A stretch of 47,537 nt of DNA, from NCBI GenBank assembly GCA_900545715.1, contig URAJ01000018.1, positions 1-47,537 on the forward strand, written 5' to 3'. The translations under genes were made by a program, and so were the position numbers. The notes beneath the pieces are model-generated. The model was not told the DNA's origin, searched no databases, and saw only the letters and a program-made list of their open reading frames with translations. This DNA comes from an uncultured Opitutales bacterium. Its GTDB lineage: Bacteria > Verrucomicrobiota > Verrucomicrobiia > Opitutales > Intestinicryptomonadaceae. Positions 1 through 7,830 of this stretch are shown here, piece after piece. The first letter of the stretch is position 1. The number at the start of each line of letters is the position of its first letter.

Positions 1-65
1 TTTAGCGTTTCATTCGGCTAAAAAAGACCGGACGGGATACGTCCGCGAAATTTTGGAGGGAAAAT

Positions 66-839
66 ATGAGAAAAACTATAACAACCGCCGCTTGCCTTTT
101 ATGCGCAGCAATTTTATGCCCGCATGTAAATGCTTCAATAAATTCAGACTTGATAGAAGCAATGAAGGATGCGGCAACCCCAAATAAATCCGTATCGCGA
201 GAAGAATGGATAGCAGGCATAGACGCCCTCTGTGAATCGCTTGTTAAAGCCGATGCGCTGATTTCCCCCGACGGCGGGAACAAAAAAATATATTTCGACG
301 GAATAAAAAACAATCTGACAAACGGCAACGAACACAAATTTATAGAGGACAGACTTTGCGAATTATTGGAAGACGACAATATTGAATGCGAGCGGCAAAG
401 CTCGGACGAGCCCTTCCCGGCAAATTTTAACGGACTTATATTAAAGGGTTCGATAGACAATTCGTCAGTAATGATTGGCAACGAGAAAGCCTTGGCTTAC
501 TCAATGCAGCTGGAAATAGTGCAGAACAAAAAGACTGTTTGGAAAGACAGCATAATGCTCGTGCCCGGAAATTCGCAATACGAGGAAGAGCCGGTTGTCT
601 CCCAAACGATAGTCACAGGGGCAATAATGAAACCGCATTTCAGACCTTTACGCCCTTGCATAGGGGCAAGCAGACCTATTTTAATAATAAACAATAATGG
701 GGTGAGGGTAATCCCGACCGGAAGGCACAGAATGCATCCATACTCGCCCCGCTCACCCGCGGTAATTGTAATGCCGCGCCCCCAGATCTCGCGCCCTGCA
801 CCGCCGCCGCGGCCGGTTTCAAGACCCAGAATGAGATAA
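66..839 (+). CDS. Secreted hypothetical protein with Pro/Arg-rich tail
   Basis: I do not recognise this 257-residue protein. It starts with a clear Sec signal peptide: a basic n-region (MRK), a hydrophobic core to about residue 20, and probable cleavage near residues 23-24 after VNA. The middle (about residues 25-180) is soluble and mixed alpha/beta, with Cys pairs near residues 56, 98 and 107. The last 60 residues are unusually rich in Pro and Arg (repeated RP, PRP and PPPRP), which suggests a disordered, basic tail outside the cytoplasm that could bind polyanions or the cell wall. GGAGGG lies 5 bases before the ATG, one of the few strong ribosome binding sites here. The gene stands alone and has its own terminator. 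Confidence 0.8.
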   Translation: MRKTITTAACLLCAAILCPHVNASINSDLIEAMKDAATPNKSVSREEWIAGIDALCESLVKADALISPDGGNKKIYFDGIKNNLTNGNEHKFIEDRLCELLEDDNIECERQSSDEPFPANFNGLILKGSIDNSSVMIGNEKALAYSMQLEIVQNKKTVWKDSIMLVPGNSQYEEEPVVSQTIVTGAIMKPHFRPLRPCIGASRPILIINNNGVRVIPTGRHRMHPYSPRSPAVIVMPRPQISRPAPPPRPVSRPRMR

Positions 840-847
840 TTTTTATA

Positions 848-880
848 TCCGCCGCACACGTATAAAGCGGCGGATTTTTT
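848..880 (+). terminator. Rho-independent terminator of the secreted protein gene
   Basis: An 8-bp perfect stem (TCCGCCGC at 848-855, GCGGCGGA at 867-874) is followed directly by six T residues. It begins 9 bases after the stop codon of the gene ending at 839. Confidence 0.85.
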
Positions 881-1248
881 GTATGACTCCAACAGTCAGC
901 ATTGAACATAGCCGTCCAATGAGAAAAAAGATTAGCCAGAGCCCAGATAATACGCATTAAAAAAAACGTATATTTATATATAAGAGTAGAAAATCCCCTT
1001 CTCAACTCTCTATTATTCCGACGTCCTCCATTCTTCCAATTAATATTTTAATTAGAGAATAAACCCTATTACAGACAGTCATTAACTAAACCGTATTTTC
1101 CGCAATTTTTATATATTGCCTTAAATTACATAACTAAAAGTCGGAAGCTGGCAAGGCGCACAAAATCGCAGTAACCGGCGCGCAATATTGCGGTAATAAA
1201 ACCTTCCGAAAAATTTTTTCCAATTCTCAAAATACGGCAAAAATGAGC
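881..1248. other. Gene-free AT-rich stretch with one compound inverted repeat
   Basis: No convincing gene lies here. Between 1140 and 1216 the sequence can fold: TCGGAAG (1141-1147) pairs with CTTCCGA (1203-1209), and inside lies the perfect palindrome CGCAATATTGCG (1181-1192). A run of six T follows at about 1214. This could be the end of a small plus-strand RNA or just a terminator-like fold. I see no matching promoter. Confidence 0.3.
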
Positions 1249-1279
1249 AAAAAAAAGCGCCGCGCATATAGCGCGGCGC
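1249..1279 (-). terminator. Rho-independent terminator of the HTH protein gene
   Basis: A perfect 9-bp GC-rich stem (GCGCCGCGC at 1257-1265, GCGCGGCGC at 1271-1279, loop ATATA) is bordered on the low-coordinate side by A residues. On the minus strand it therefore ends in a T-run, 11 bases past the stop of the gene at 1291-1752. Confidence 0.85.
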
Positions 1280-1290
1280 CATAAATTGCA

Positions 1291-1752
1291 TTATTTTTCT
1301 TCGGGAGCGGCAGGCTCTTCCGGAGCTTTGGGAGTTTGCTTGTTCATTTTAGCTATTTCGCGTTTGCCCATTGAGCGCAACTGCGCAAGCCTTTCTTTGG
1401 CGCCGGCGCGCGGCGAAGTTTTGCCAAGTTCCCAGCAGCTTACGGTCAGTGTGCTCACCCCGACAAGCTTGGCAAATTCCGCCTGAGACATGTCGAATTT
1501 AGCCCTCAATTTTTTGATAGCTGCCGCTTTAAACCTAAAAGATTTCGACTTTTTACCGTCGGTATTTTCATCGGAATCTTTTGAAACTTCTGCGGAGGGC
1601 GCAGAAGGTGCGCATTTGACTTTCTTCGACAAAGCCGAGATGGTTTTGCGCAGTTCAACTATTTTCGCTTGCAAGGGCGCGACCGCCAGCTTTACCTCTT
1701 TGCGGGCGAGCCTGCGGATTTCTTCGTATAATACATTTTTTATATCTGCCAT
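1291..1752 (-). CDS. Coiled-coil protein with C-terminal XRE-type helix-turn-helix
   Basis: This 153-residue protein has a charged, helical N-terminus (residues 1-46, heptad-like, with EEIRRLARKEV), a Ser/Glu/Asp-rich linker (47-70) and a helix-turn-helix at about residues 78-125. The DNA-binding part shows the XRE pattern MSQAEFAKLVGVS followed by a recognition helix ending in WELGKTSPR. The tail is rich in Pro, Ala and Glu. It probably binds DNA as a dimer through the coiled coil; the target is unknown. AGGAAAAA precedes the ATG. It is monocistronic with its own terminator. Similar EIRRLARKE-type HTH proteins occur in several phyla, often without an assigned role, so regulator is a family-level inference only. 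Confidence 0.8.
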   Translation of the reverse strand: MADIKNVLYEEIRRLARKEVKLAVAPLQAKIVELRKTISALSKKVKCAPSAPSAEVSKDSDENTDGKKSKSFRFKAAAIKKLRAKFDMSQAEFAKLVGVSTLTVSCWELGKTSPRAGAKERLAQLRSMGKREIAKMNKQTPKAPEEPAAPEEK

Positions 1753-1893
1753 TTTTTCCTATAAAATTATGCAGACTTTGTAGCATATAAAAAATATATT
1801 TCAAGCATTTTTATGCATTTTTTTCATATAAGTATTTAACAATACTACTGTTTTAAAATCCGATATAATGTTTTGTATTTTGGGGGGCAAAAT

Positions 1894-3135
1894 TTATCGG
1901 ACGGAAATTATATCTTTCCAAGAAGTTGTATAAGCCCTGCTTAGCATATCGCGCCGCATTTTCCACTTTTTGTCGATACCTTCCGCAAGCGGGAAAAGCG
2001 TGCCCTTGCCGAATTTTTTATTAATTTTGTCGATTGACGAATATAGTTTGCTTTTTTGCGGTGAAGGCTCAAATAGCTCTCCCTGGACGGCTCCGTTTTC
2101 GAGTCCCCATAAGGTGACTCCGCTCTTCTTGTATCGCCTGCCCTCCAAGAAAATATCAGGAAGTTTCGCCAAAACATATTTTAGCATTTCCGACGTATCG
2201 TCTGTCGCCCTCGGAAATACCACATTTGCCGAAGCTACTCCGCCCTCAAGTTTCCGCGGAGAATACTCCGGATAATACACGAAGTAAACTCCGGCTCCTC
2301 CCGCGCGCTGCCCCTCTGCGCGGAGCTTTTCCGCCGCCCTTCCCAAATAGTACGCAACCGACTCCGATAGAGAATCAAAATCCCTAATGGGTTCGCCAAA
2401 ACACCTCGAATACGCTATGCTTTGCGAAAAATCCCCAGAATCGCGCAAATGCGAGGAGCAATCTATTCCCCGCAACTCCAAGGCAGTCCGCACGAGAGTC
2501 ACGCCATATTTCTTGCGGAGCCTATCCTCCGGATATTCCGCCAAATCTAAAGCTGTCAAAATTCTATCGCGCTCAAGTTTGGGCCCGAGACGGCGGCCTA
2601 CGCCCCAAACCTCGCCGACGGGAATTTTTTTTAGGATTTCTCCGTTTTTTTCCGGCATTACAAAAACTCCGCCTTCGCTTTTTTTCCCTATGTGGTTTGC
2701 GATTTTTGCGAGAGTTTTAGTCGGCGCAAAGCCAATCCCGCATGGTATTCCAATATTTTTTAGTATGCGCGCGCGGGCAGCCAGTGCGTATTCAAACAAA
2801 TCTGGCCTTTTGGGCGGAAAGACAAAAGCTTCGTCTATAGAATACTGTTCTATATCACCAAACGCCTCGCCAAGCACGCACATTAGCCGTTTCGACATGT
2901 CAGCATACAGCTCGAAATTGCTCGATTTCAAAATGATTCCGAGCTGCCGCACGCGCGGTCGCAACTGGAAGTACGGCGTGCCCATCGCTATCCCGAGAGC
3001 CTTAAATTCGTTTGAGCGCGAAACCACGCAGCCGTCGTTGTTGGACAATACCGCAACAGGCTTGCCGACGAGCGAACGGTCAAAAACTCTCTCGCACGAA
3101 ACAAAAAAGTTATTTCCGTCAACAAGCCCTACCAT
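1894..3135 (-). CDS. umuC: Y-family DNA polymerase, UmuC-like
   Basis: This 413-residue protein is close to the length of E. coli UmuC (422). The N-terminal palm carries the first catalytic Asp in VDGNNFF (D6). The second carboxylate pair is in SIDEAF (D101, E102). The early NNDGCVVSRSNE segment is typical of UmuC rather than DinB. A C-terminal QGELF resembles the beta-clamp-binding pentapeptide of Y-family polymerases. Its role is translesion synthesis past DNA lesions, normally together with processed UmuD. It starts 1 base after the umuD-like stop and has a good AGGTG site 3 bases before the ATG, so the two are co-translated. No Verrucomicrobia-type LexA box (TGTTC-N4-GAACA) is visible upstream of the pair. 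Confidence 0.92.
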   Translation of the reverse strand: MVGLVDGNNFFVSCERVFDRSLVGKPVAVLSNNDGCVVSRSNEFKALGIAMGTPYFQLRPRVRQLGIILKSSNFELYADMSKRLMCVLGEAFGDIEQYSIDEAFVFPPKRPDLFEYALAARARILKNIGIPCGIGFAPTKTLAKIANHIGKKSEGGVFVMPEKNGEILKKIPVGEVWGVGRRLGPKLERDRILTALDLAEYPEDRLRKKYGVTLVRTALELRGIDCSSHLRDSGDFSQSIAYSRCFGEPIRDFDSLSESVAYYLGRAAEKLRAEGQRAGGAGVYFVYYPEYSPRKLEGGVASANVVFPRATDDTSEMLKYVLAKLPDIFLEGRRYKKSGVTLWGLENGAVQGELFEPSPQKSKLYSSIDKINKKFGKGTLFPLAEGIDKKWKMRRDMLSRAYTTSWKDIISVR

Positions 3136-3136
3136 A

Positions 3137-3532
3137 TCACCTAAACTTTTTTATGCAGGCTGTCACCACGCCGAATATATCGAGATTTCCGCGCGGGGAA
3201 ATCGTCTTTTTCCCTGCCCTCCCGTCGTCGGATTCGAGAATGATTTTCCCGTCTTTAACACCGCGTATGCGCCTTGCCAGAAACTCGTTTTCCTCGTAAA
3301 GAACAACGATGTCTCCGTCTTTGGGATCCGCAGAGCGGTCCACCACCAATATGTCGCCGCTTCCGATACCCATTCCCGTCATATCGTCGCCGGACATTCT
3401 CGCAAAGAAAGTCGCCGGCGGATTGCGCACAAGCAACTCATTTAAATCCAGAGGCTTGCGCGCATACCCCCCGACCGCCGCCGCAAATCCGCCGAGGGGC
3501 AAATCTTCGGATATGTCTCTTTTTACGTCCAT
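3137..3532 (-). CDS. umuD: UmuD-like protein lacking both catalytic residues
   Basis: This 131-residue protein aligns along its whole length with UmuD (LexA/S24 peptidase fold), including DLNELL, the GDIV strand and the C-terminal LDIFGVV. In E. coli UmuD the self-cleavage dyad is Ser60 in SGDSM and Lys97 in EFTVKKL. Here the matching positions are Asp50 (SGDDM, codon GAT) and Arg87 (EFLARR), so both residues are gone. The position matching the Cys-Gly cleavage site is Gly14-Gly15, and the arm before it is about 10 residues shorter than in E. coli. I chose the ATG at 3532 over an upstream TTG at 3568 because that TTG sits inside a likely -35 box and family similarity begins after 3532. It is directly upstream of umuC. 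Confidence 0.85.
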   Translation of the reverse strand: MDVKRDISEDLPLGGFAAAVGGYARKPLDLNELLVRNPPATFFARMSGDDMTGMGIGSGDILVVDRSADPKDGDIVVLYEENEFLARRIRGVKDGKIILESDDGRAGKKTISPRGNLDIFGVVTACIKKFR

Positions 3533-3539
3533 ACTGCAC

Positions 3540-3568
3540 AATATCGTAATTTGCGCATAAAAGGTCAA
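3540..3568 (-). promoter_or_regulatory. Candidate promoter of the umuDC-like pair
   Basis: Read on the minus strand: TTGACC (3568-3563), 17-base spacer, GATATT (3545-3540). The -10 ends 7 bases before the umuD ATG, so transcription would begin at or next to the start codon. Confidence 0.4.
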
Positions 3569-3592
3569 GGTTTCAGCGCGCCTTTTTAGTTG

Positions 3593-3620
3593 TTGACTGG
3601 AAAATACGCGGAATTATTAT
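3593..3620 (+). promoter_or_regulatory. Candidate promoter of the CNNM/TlyC-type gene
   Basis: TTGACT (3593-3598), 16-base spacer, TATTAT (3615-3620). Each hexamer matches the sigma-70 consensus at 5 of 6 bases. The gene starts at 3634 with AAGGCGG just before it, so the leader is very short. It is arranged back-to-back with the umuD promoter. Confidence 0.5.
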
Positions 3621-3633
3621 AAGGCGGCAAAAT

Positions 3634-4908
3634 ATGGAATTTGTCATAATCGCTGCACTAATCATATCAAACGGTATCCTGGCAATGTCGGAGATTGCGC
3701 TAGTCTCGCTGAGGAAGTCGAATCTCGCTCTGGACGCAAAAAACGGAAGCAAATCGGCAAAAGAGGCGCTGGCTTTGGCGGAAAATCCCGATAGATTTTT
3801 TTCAACCGTACAAATAGGAATTACGCTAATTGGAATCCTAACCGGCATATATTCCGGCGACGCCCTCGCCGGTAAATTCGGCGAACAGTTGGCTGAAATT
3901 GGGATTCCGCAAAAATGGGCGGTACTGAGCGCGCAGGGCGTGATAGTGCTGGCGGCGACATACCTTACGCTGATATTCGGGGAGCTCGTGCCAAAGCGAA
4001 TTGGGCTCGCCGCGCCCGAGAGGGTCGCCAAGATAATCGCAGCCCCCATGACGGCGCTATCAAAGGCGACGGCGCCTTTTGTGTGGATTTTGAGCAAATC
4101 GAGCTCGGCCGTCTTAAACTTGCTGGGAATCAGCCAAATAAAAAATACCGTCACAGAGCGCGAGATAAAATCTCTCGTAGAAGAGGCCGAAGCGGGAGGA
4201 GAGGTTCAGCCCGTTGAAAGAAACCTTGTTGAGAGGGTATTTTCGCTCGGCGACAGGTTTGTCGAATCGATAATGACCCCGCGAAACGATATTGTAAAAA
4301 TAGACATATCTCTTTCAAACCGTGAAATAGGCGAACTCATACGCAAGTCTCCGCACACGGTATATCCCGTAATAGATGGGTCGCTGGATGAAATTCTCGG
4401 GACTGTATCCATAGAGGATCTTTTCGGAAGGCTTGACGAAAAGGATTTCTCCATAAAATCCGCCATCAAGCCCGTCCATTATTTTAAGGAGGACACAAAG
4501 GTTTACAACGCGCTTGAACAGATGCGCGAGTTGCGCCTAAAAAACGCCATAATATCCAACGAATTTGGCGTGACCCTTGGAATAGTGACGCTAAACGACA
4601 TAATAGACGCCGTCCTCGGCGATATGCCCGAAGCCAACGAGGAAATGGACATAGTGCAGCGCTCCGACGGCAGTTTTCTCGTTGACGGCCAATGCCCCTT
4701 CCACGACTTTTTGATATTTTTTGGATTGGAAGACCAAACCCAGACTTGCAACACGGTCGGCGGTCTGGTGCTCGCCCTATTAAAGCGCATTCCGAAAGCT
4801 GGAGAAAAGGCGGAATGGAACGGATTTGAACTTGAAGTAGTGGATATGGACGGCGCGCGCATAGATAAAATCATAGTAAAGCGCCTGCCAGAATCCTCCG
4901 TGCAATAG
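3634..4908 (+). CDS. CNNM/TlyC-family membrane protein (DUF21-CBS-CorC_HlyC)
   Basis: This 424-residue protein has the standard layout. A DUF21 membrane domain (about residues 1-190) starts with a membrane helix directly at the N-terminus and includes SEIALVSLRKSNL and the GITLIGILTGIYSG region. Two CBS repeats follow (about 205-330; the first begins near IMTPRNDIV), then a C-terminal CorC_HlyC domain (about 340-420). Characterised relatives export or regulate magnesium or cobalt, and the older name haemolysin is mostly misleading. It sits in the inner membrane with the CBS part in the cytoplasm, where nucleotide binding may control it. It is monocistronic and divergent from umuD. Confidence 0.88.
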   Translation: MEFVIIAALIISNGILAMSEIALVSLRKSNLALDAKNGSKSAKEALALAENPDRFFSTVQIGITLIGILTGIYSGDALAGKFGEQLAEIGIPQKWAVLSAQGVIVLAATYLTLIFGELVPKRIGLAAPERVAKIIAAPMTALSKATAPFVWILSKSSSAVLNLLGISQIKNTVTEREIKSLVEEAEAGGEVQPVERNLVERVFSLGDRFVESIMTPRNDIVKIDISLSNREIGELIRKSPHTVYPVIDGSLDEILGTVSIEDLFGRLDEKDFSIKSAIKPVHYFKEDTKVYNALEQMRELRLKNAIISNEFGVTLGIVTLNDIIDAVLGDMPEANEEMDIVQRSDGSFLVDGQCPFHDFLIFFGLEDQTQTCNTVGGLVLALLKRIPKAGEKAEWNGFELEVVDMDGARIDKIIVKRLPESSVQ

Positions 4909-5050
4909 CTGGGTATTTACGCGCAAACCTACATTGCCGGACTTCGCGCAGCCGCACTTTTTCACTTCTTATTTTTGCGCCCAAAAACGCTGAATAAAAT
5001 TAATCGAAAAAAATCCTTTTTCAGTGCCTCTAGAAATAGGCGAATGCCCA

Positions 5051-5713
5051 CTACAAAGATTTCAGCGCCGATTTATATTCCGGGGGAATTTTTAGGGATT
5101 CGCATATTTTTCGCACTGCCGCCGACTTTATTTGCGAATCCGAGCTTTTGAGGAAATCCAGCGCCTTTTCAGGAAACTTCGCCGAGCATTCCGCGACTGC
5201 CCAAGCTGTCGCCGCAACCGCATATTTTGCGCGCGTACTTAGCACAGAACAAAGTTTTAAACCCTCGTCAACATGCTCGGCGTCTATAAAGTAGAGCAGG
5301 AAGCAAACCTTCGCAAAGCGCGCGGGGAACTCGCCTTTCGCCAGGAAGTACGGCTTGATAAAATCCCACGCGGCAGGGTTTGCCCGCATAAATTTAAGAG
5401 TCGAGCAGAAACTGTCGCAGACGGACCAATTATCGATTTTTTCGACAAATTCGGCGATGAGCCTAAACATATCGGCTTCCGGAAAATGCGAGTAGCCGAT
5501 TGAAAGCCCCTCTACCATTTTTTCTTCAAAAGATGCGCCAAGTCCGCCCGTTCGGGGAAACTCCGGGCGCCCCCTCGACGCGCTTTCGCGCGCGAGACGC
5601 CTAAGTGTTCCAAGCCTAACCCCGAGTACGCCCTCAACGCCCGGCAACAGGGCCGACGCAAACCGCCTATATTCGGGCTCCGCCGCATCAGCCAGTTTTT
5701 TTCTCAACTGCAC
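5051..5713 (-). CDS. DNA alkylation repair protein, AlkD-like HEAT-repeat family
   Basis: The protein is built of short helical repeats as in AlkD-type DNA glycosylases. It shows the family pattern EYRRFASALLPG, GVRLGTLRRLARE, and a DNWSVCD segment matching the idnW..vD signature. AlkD removes N3- and N7-alkylated purines and enfolds DNA with its HEAT-like helices. The start is uncertain. The frame stays open to an ATG at 5857, but that would overlap the upstream mutase by 110 bases and add a basic 48-residue tail read from mutase codons. Family length (about 220-235 residues) favours GTG 5713, giving 220 residues. TTG 5773 is another option. No strong ribosome binding site helps to decide. 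Confidence 0.75.
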   Translation of the reverse strand: MQLRKKLADAAEPEYRRFASALLPGVEGVLGVRLGTLRRLARESASRGRPEFPRTGGLGASFEEKMVEGLSIGYSHFPEADMFRLIAEFVEKIDNWSVCDSFCSTLKFMRANPAAWDFIKPYFLAKGEFPARFAKVCFLLYFIDAEHVDEGLKLCSVLSTRAKYAVAATAWAVAECSAKFPEKALDFLKSSDSQIKSAAVRKICESLKIPPEYKSALKSL

Positions 5714-5747
5714 AAGCGCGGCGTCCGAGCCTTCATTCGCGGCTTTG

Positions 5748-7676
5748 TTAGAAGTGCGCTTCGAGGTCGTCAAGAATTTTGTCGAGCTCGCTTTTCGCCC
5801 TCTTTTTGGCTTCGACGAGTTCTTCTGGATTTTCCGCTTTTTCGTGGGCAAACGCATAGAATTTTATTTTAGGTTCGGTGCCGCTTCCGCGGACTGCGAA
5901 ACTGTATCCGTTTTCCAACGTGTAAAAATAGAATTTTTCCGGAGGAATGCGTATGCCGTCCGCGTCGAATATTACGTCTTTTGCAAAGTTTACAGATTTT
6001 GCCACTTTTACTCCGCCAACCGATTCGAGCGGAGACTCTCCAAGCTTTGCCAAAAAGTCCTGTATTTGCTTGGCGCCCGAAGCCCCTTCGCGGTAAACGC
6101 TGCGGAGGCTTTCGAGGTAATATCCGCATTTGAGGTAAATTTTATCGAGATATTCGTCGACCGTCATTCCCTTTGACTTCAAATATCCGAGCATTTCGCA
6201 GAACATAATGACTGCCGCATTCGCGTCTTTGTCGCGGACGAGGTCGGTGCCGAGATATCCGTAGCTCTCCTCGCCTCCGAATACGAAGAATGTCGAATAC
6301 TGCTGTGCGAGCTTTGCCCTTTCCGCGTAAGACATCGAGTCCGCCGAGCCGCCTATGGCTTTTTCGAGCTCTTTGCGGTAGTGCTCGAGCCTTCCGCCTA
6401 TCCATTTGAAGCCGGTGAGCGTATTTATGCACTTTACACCGTACGACTGCGCGATTTTATCTTGCAGTGGCGTCGTGACAAAAGTTTTTATAATTGCGCA
6501 TTTGGCGGGATTTGTAATCAACCCCTTTTCAATCATTCGCGATATGCGGTACTCGGCGAGCAGCGAGCCAATCATATTTCCGGTTAATAGGCGGATTTCC
6601 CCGGAGCGCGTGCGGATTGCCACCCCCATGCGGTCGGCGTCGGGATCCGTAGCCATTAGGCATTCTGCGCCTGTTTCGCGCATTTTTTGGATTCCCATTG
6701 CGAGGGTGTCGGCATACTCGGGGTTTGGCTGCCTTACAGTCGGGAAGCGGGAGTCCATCTTCATTTGTGGCTCGACAAAATACGGGGCGAGACCGAAGTG
6801 GCGCATTACCGCCGGGCACATAGTCACCCCCGTTCCGTGGACGGAAGTGTAAACGACTTTCGGCTTGTGCTTCGAAAGCGTTTCAGAGTCCACCACGCAA
6901 TTTTCGATAGACTTAATATAATCCGCCTCAGCTTCGGCAGGGACATTTTTTACGCCGGACATATCCGGTTCGAGAAATTTGTCCACTTCTTTCCATTCGA
7001 CTTTTTCCACCTCGGCAACAATGCCCTCGGCGTGGGGGCTTATTGCCTGTGCACCGTCCGAGAAATAGACTTTGTAGCCGTTGTCGTAAGGCGGGTTGTG
7101 GGAAGCCGTAATGACGATTCCAGCCGTAGTTTTGAGCCTGCGTACAGAGAAGGAAAGCTGTGGCGTAGAGCGCGGGGAATCGAATATAAACGCCTCGCCT
7201 CCGAGGCGCGCCCATACCGACGCCGCGAGCTCGCCGAATCTCTTGGAGAAGTGGCGAACATCGTAAGCCACAACGAGCCGCGGAGTTCCGCCCCCGGAGG
7301 ATGCGAGGTACGATTTGCAATAGTTAAAAAGACCCATCGTGGCGCGTATGACATTAAAGTCGTTCATATTGTTTGTGCCGACAGCCGCGTGCTCGGGGGT
7401 TCCCTGCTCCGACTGCCTTCCAAGCTCGGCCATAGCCGGGACTTTTCCGATGGTGCGCCCGCGCATGCCGCCTGTTCCAAATGCGAGGAATCTAAAAAAT
7501 CTGTCGTTAATTTCATCGTAGCGCCCGGCTTCGATAAGCTCCGTAAGCGCGTCTATCGCCCATTCGGGAAGAAAGCCATGGTCTATCCACGACAAAATAT
7601 TCGCGGACGAACTCTCCATTATTTTATCCGAAACCTCTGAAACGAGATTTCTAAGGTGTTGAATTTTATCTTCCAT
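5748..7676 (-). CDS. pgm: Phosphohexomutase (phosphoglucomutase/phosphomannomutase)
   Basis: This 642-residue alpha-D-phosphohexomutase interconverts hexose 1- and 6-phosphates in the cytoplasm. The diagnostic loops are in order: the phosphoserine loop TASHNPPYDNGYK (Ser192), the metal loop DPDADR (344-349), the sugar loop GGEESYG (467-473) and the C-terminal phosphate loop RGSGTEPK. The YDNGYK context and length fit the larger PgcA-like or eukaryotic PGM2-like branch rather than ManB or GlmM; substrate preference cannot be read from sequence. It could feed glycogen or nucleotide-sugar synthesis or link to the sugar locus at 14.7-19.9 kb, but it is not in that operon. The AlkD-like gene follows on the same strand. 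Confidence 0.92.
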   Translation of the reverse strand: MEDKIQHLRNLVSEVSDKIMESSSANILSWIDHGFLPEWAIDALTELIEAGRYDEINDRFFRFLAFGTGGMRGRTIGKVPAMAELGRQSEQGTPEHAAVGTNNMNDFNVIRATMGLFNYCKSYLASSGGGTPRLVVAYDVRHFSKRFGELAASVWARLGGEAFIFDSPRSTPQLSFSVRRLKTTAGIVITASHNPPYDNGYKVYFSDGAQAISPHAEGIVAEVEKVEWKEVDKFLEPDMSGVKNVPAEAEADYIKSIENCVVDSETLSKHKPKVVYTSVHGTGVTMCPAVMRHFGLAPYFVEPQMKMDSRFPTVRQPNPEYADTLAMGIQKMRETGAECLMATDPDADRMGVAIRTRSGEIRLLTGNMIGSLLAEYRISRMIEKGLITNPAKCAIIKTFVTTPLQDKIAQSYGVKCINTLTGFKWIGGRLEHYRKELEKAIGGSADSMSYAERAKLAQQYSTFFVFGGEESYGYLGTDLVRDKDANAAVIMFCEMLGYLKSKGMTVDEYLDKIYLKCGYYLESLRSVYREGASGAKQIQDFLAKLGESPLESVGGVKVAKSVNFAKDVIFDADGIRIPPEKFYFYTLENGYSFAVRGSGTEPKIKFYAFAHEKAENPEELVEAKKRAKSELDKILDDLEAHF

Positions 7677-7743
7677 AAATTTTATCTATGCGGGTTTTTT
7701 ACAGACCGCCAACGCGTCGGCGGTTCGGCAATATTCGTTTTTT

Positions 7744-7776
7744 ATAAAAAAAAGCGGACGATAAAAACCGTCCGCC
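7744..7776 (-). terminator. Rho-independent terminator of glyA
   Basis: A 7-bp perfect stem (GCGGACG at 7754-7760, CGTCCGC at 7769-7775) is bordered by eight A residues at 7746-7753, which form the T-run on the minus strand. It lies about 55 bases past the glyA stop. Confidence 0.85.
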
Positions 7777-7830
7777 GATTGCTAAAAAATTCCTGCGAAT
7801 CCGCCGCTCAAGACGGATTCGGCGGACGGA

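Noticed and set aside
1..21. Possible C-terminal end of an upstream plus-strand protein (frame ending in TAA at 19-21)
   Set aside because: Six codons are too few to support any call.
2387..3445. 352-codon plus-strand frame
   Set aside because: Runs antisense to the clear umuC and umuD-like genes; no family pattern, and its composition follows from their codons.
3533..3568. Extra 12 N-terminal codons for the umuD-like gene from TTG 3568
   Set aside because: The TTG is part of a likely -35 box, and similarity to UmuD starts after the ATG at 3532.
3500..3633. LexA (SOS) operator upstream of umuD
   Set aside because: No TGTTC-N4-GAACA or other clear palindrome is present between the divergent genes.
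6687..7640. 317-codon plus-strand frame opposite the phosphohexomutase
   Set aside because: Antisense shadow; the mutase carries all catalytic motifs on the other strand.
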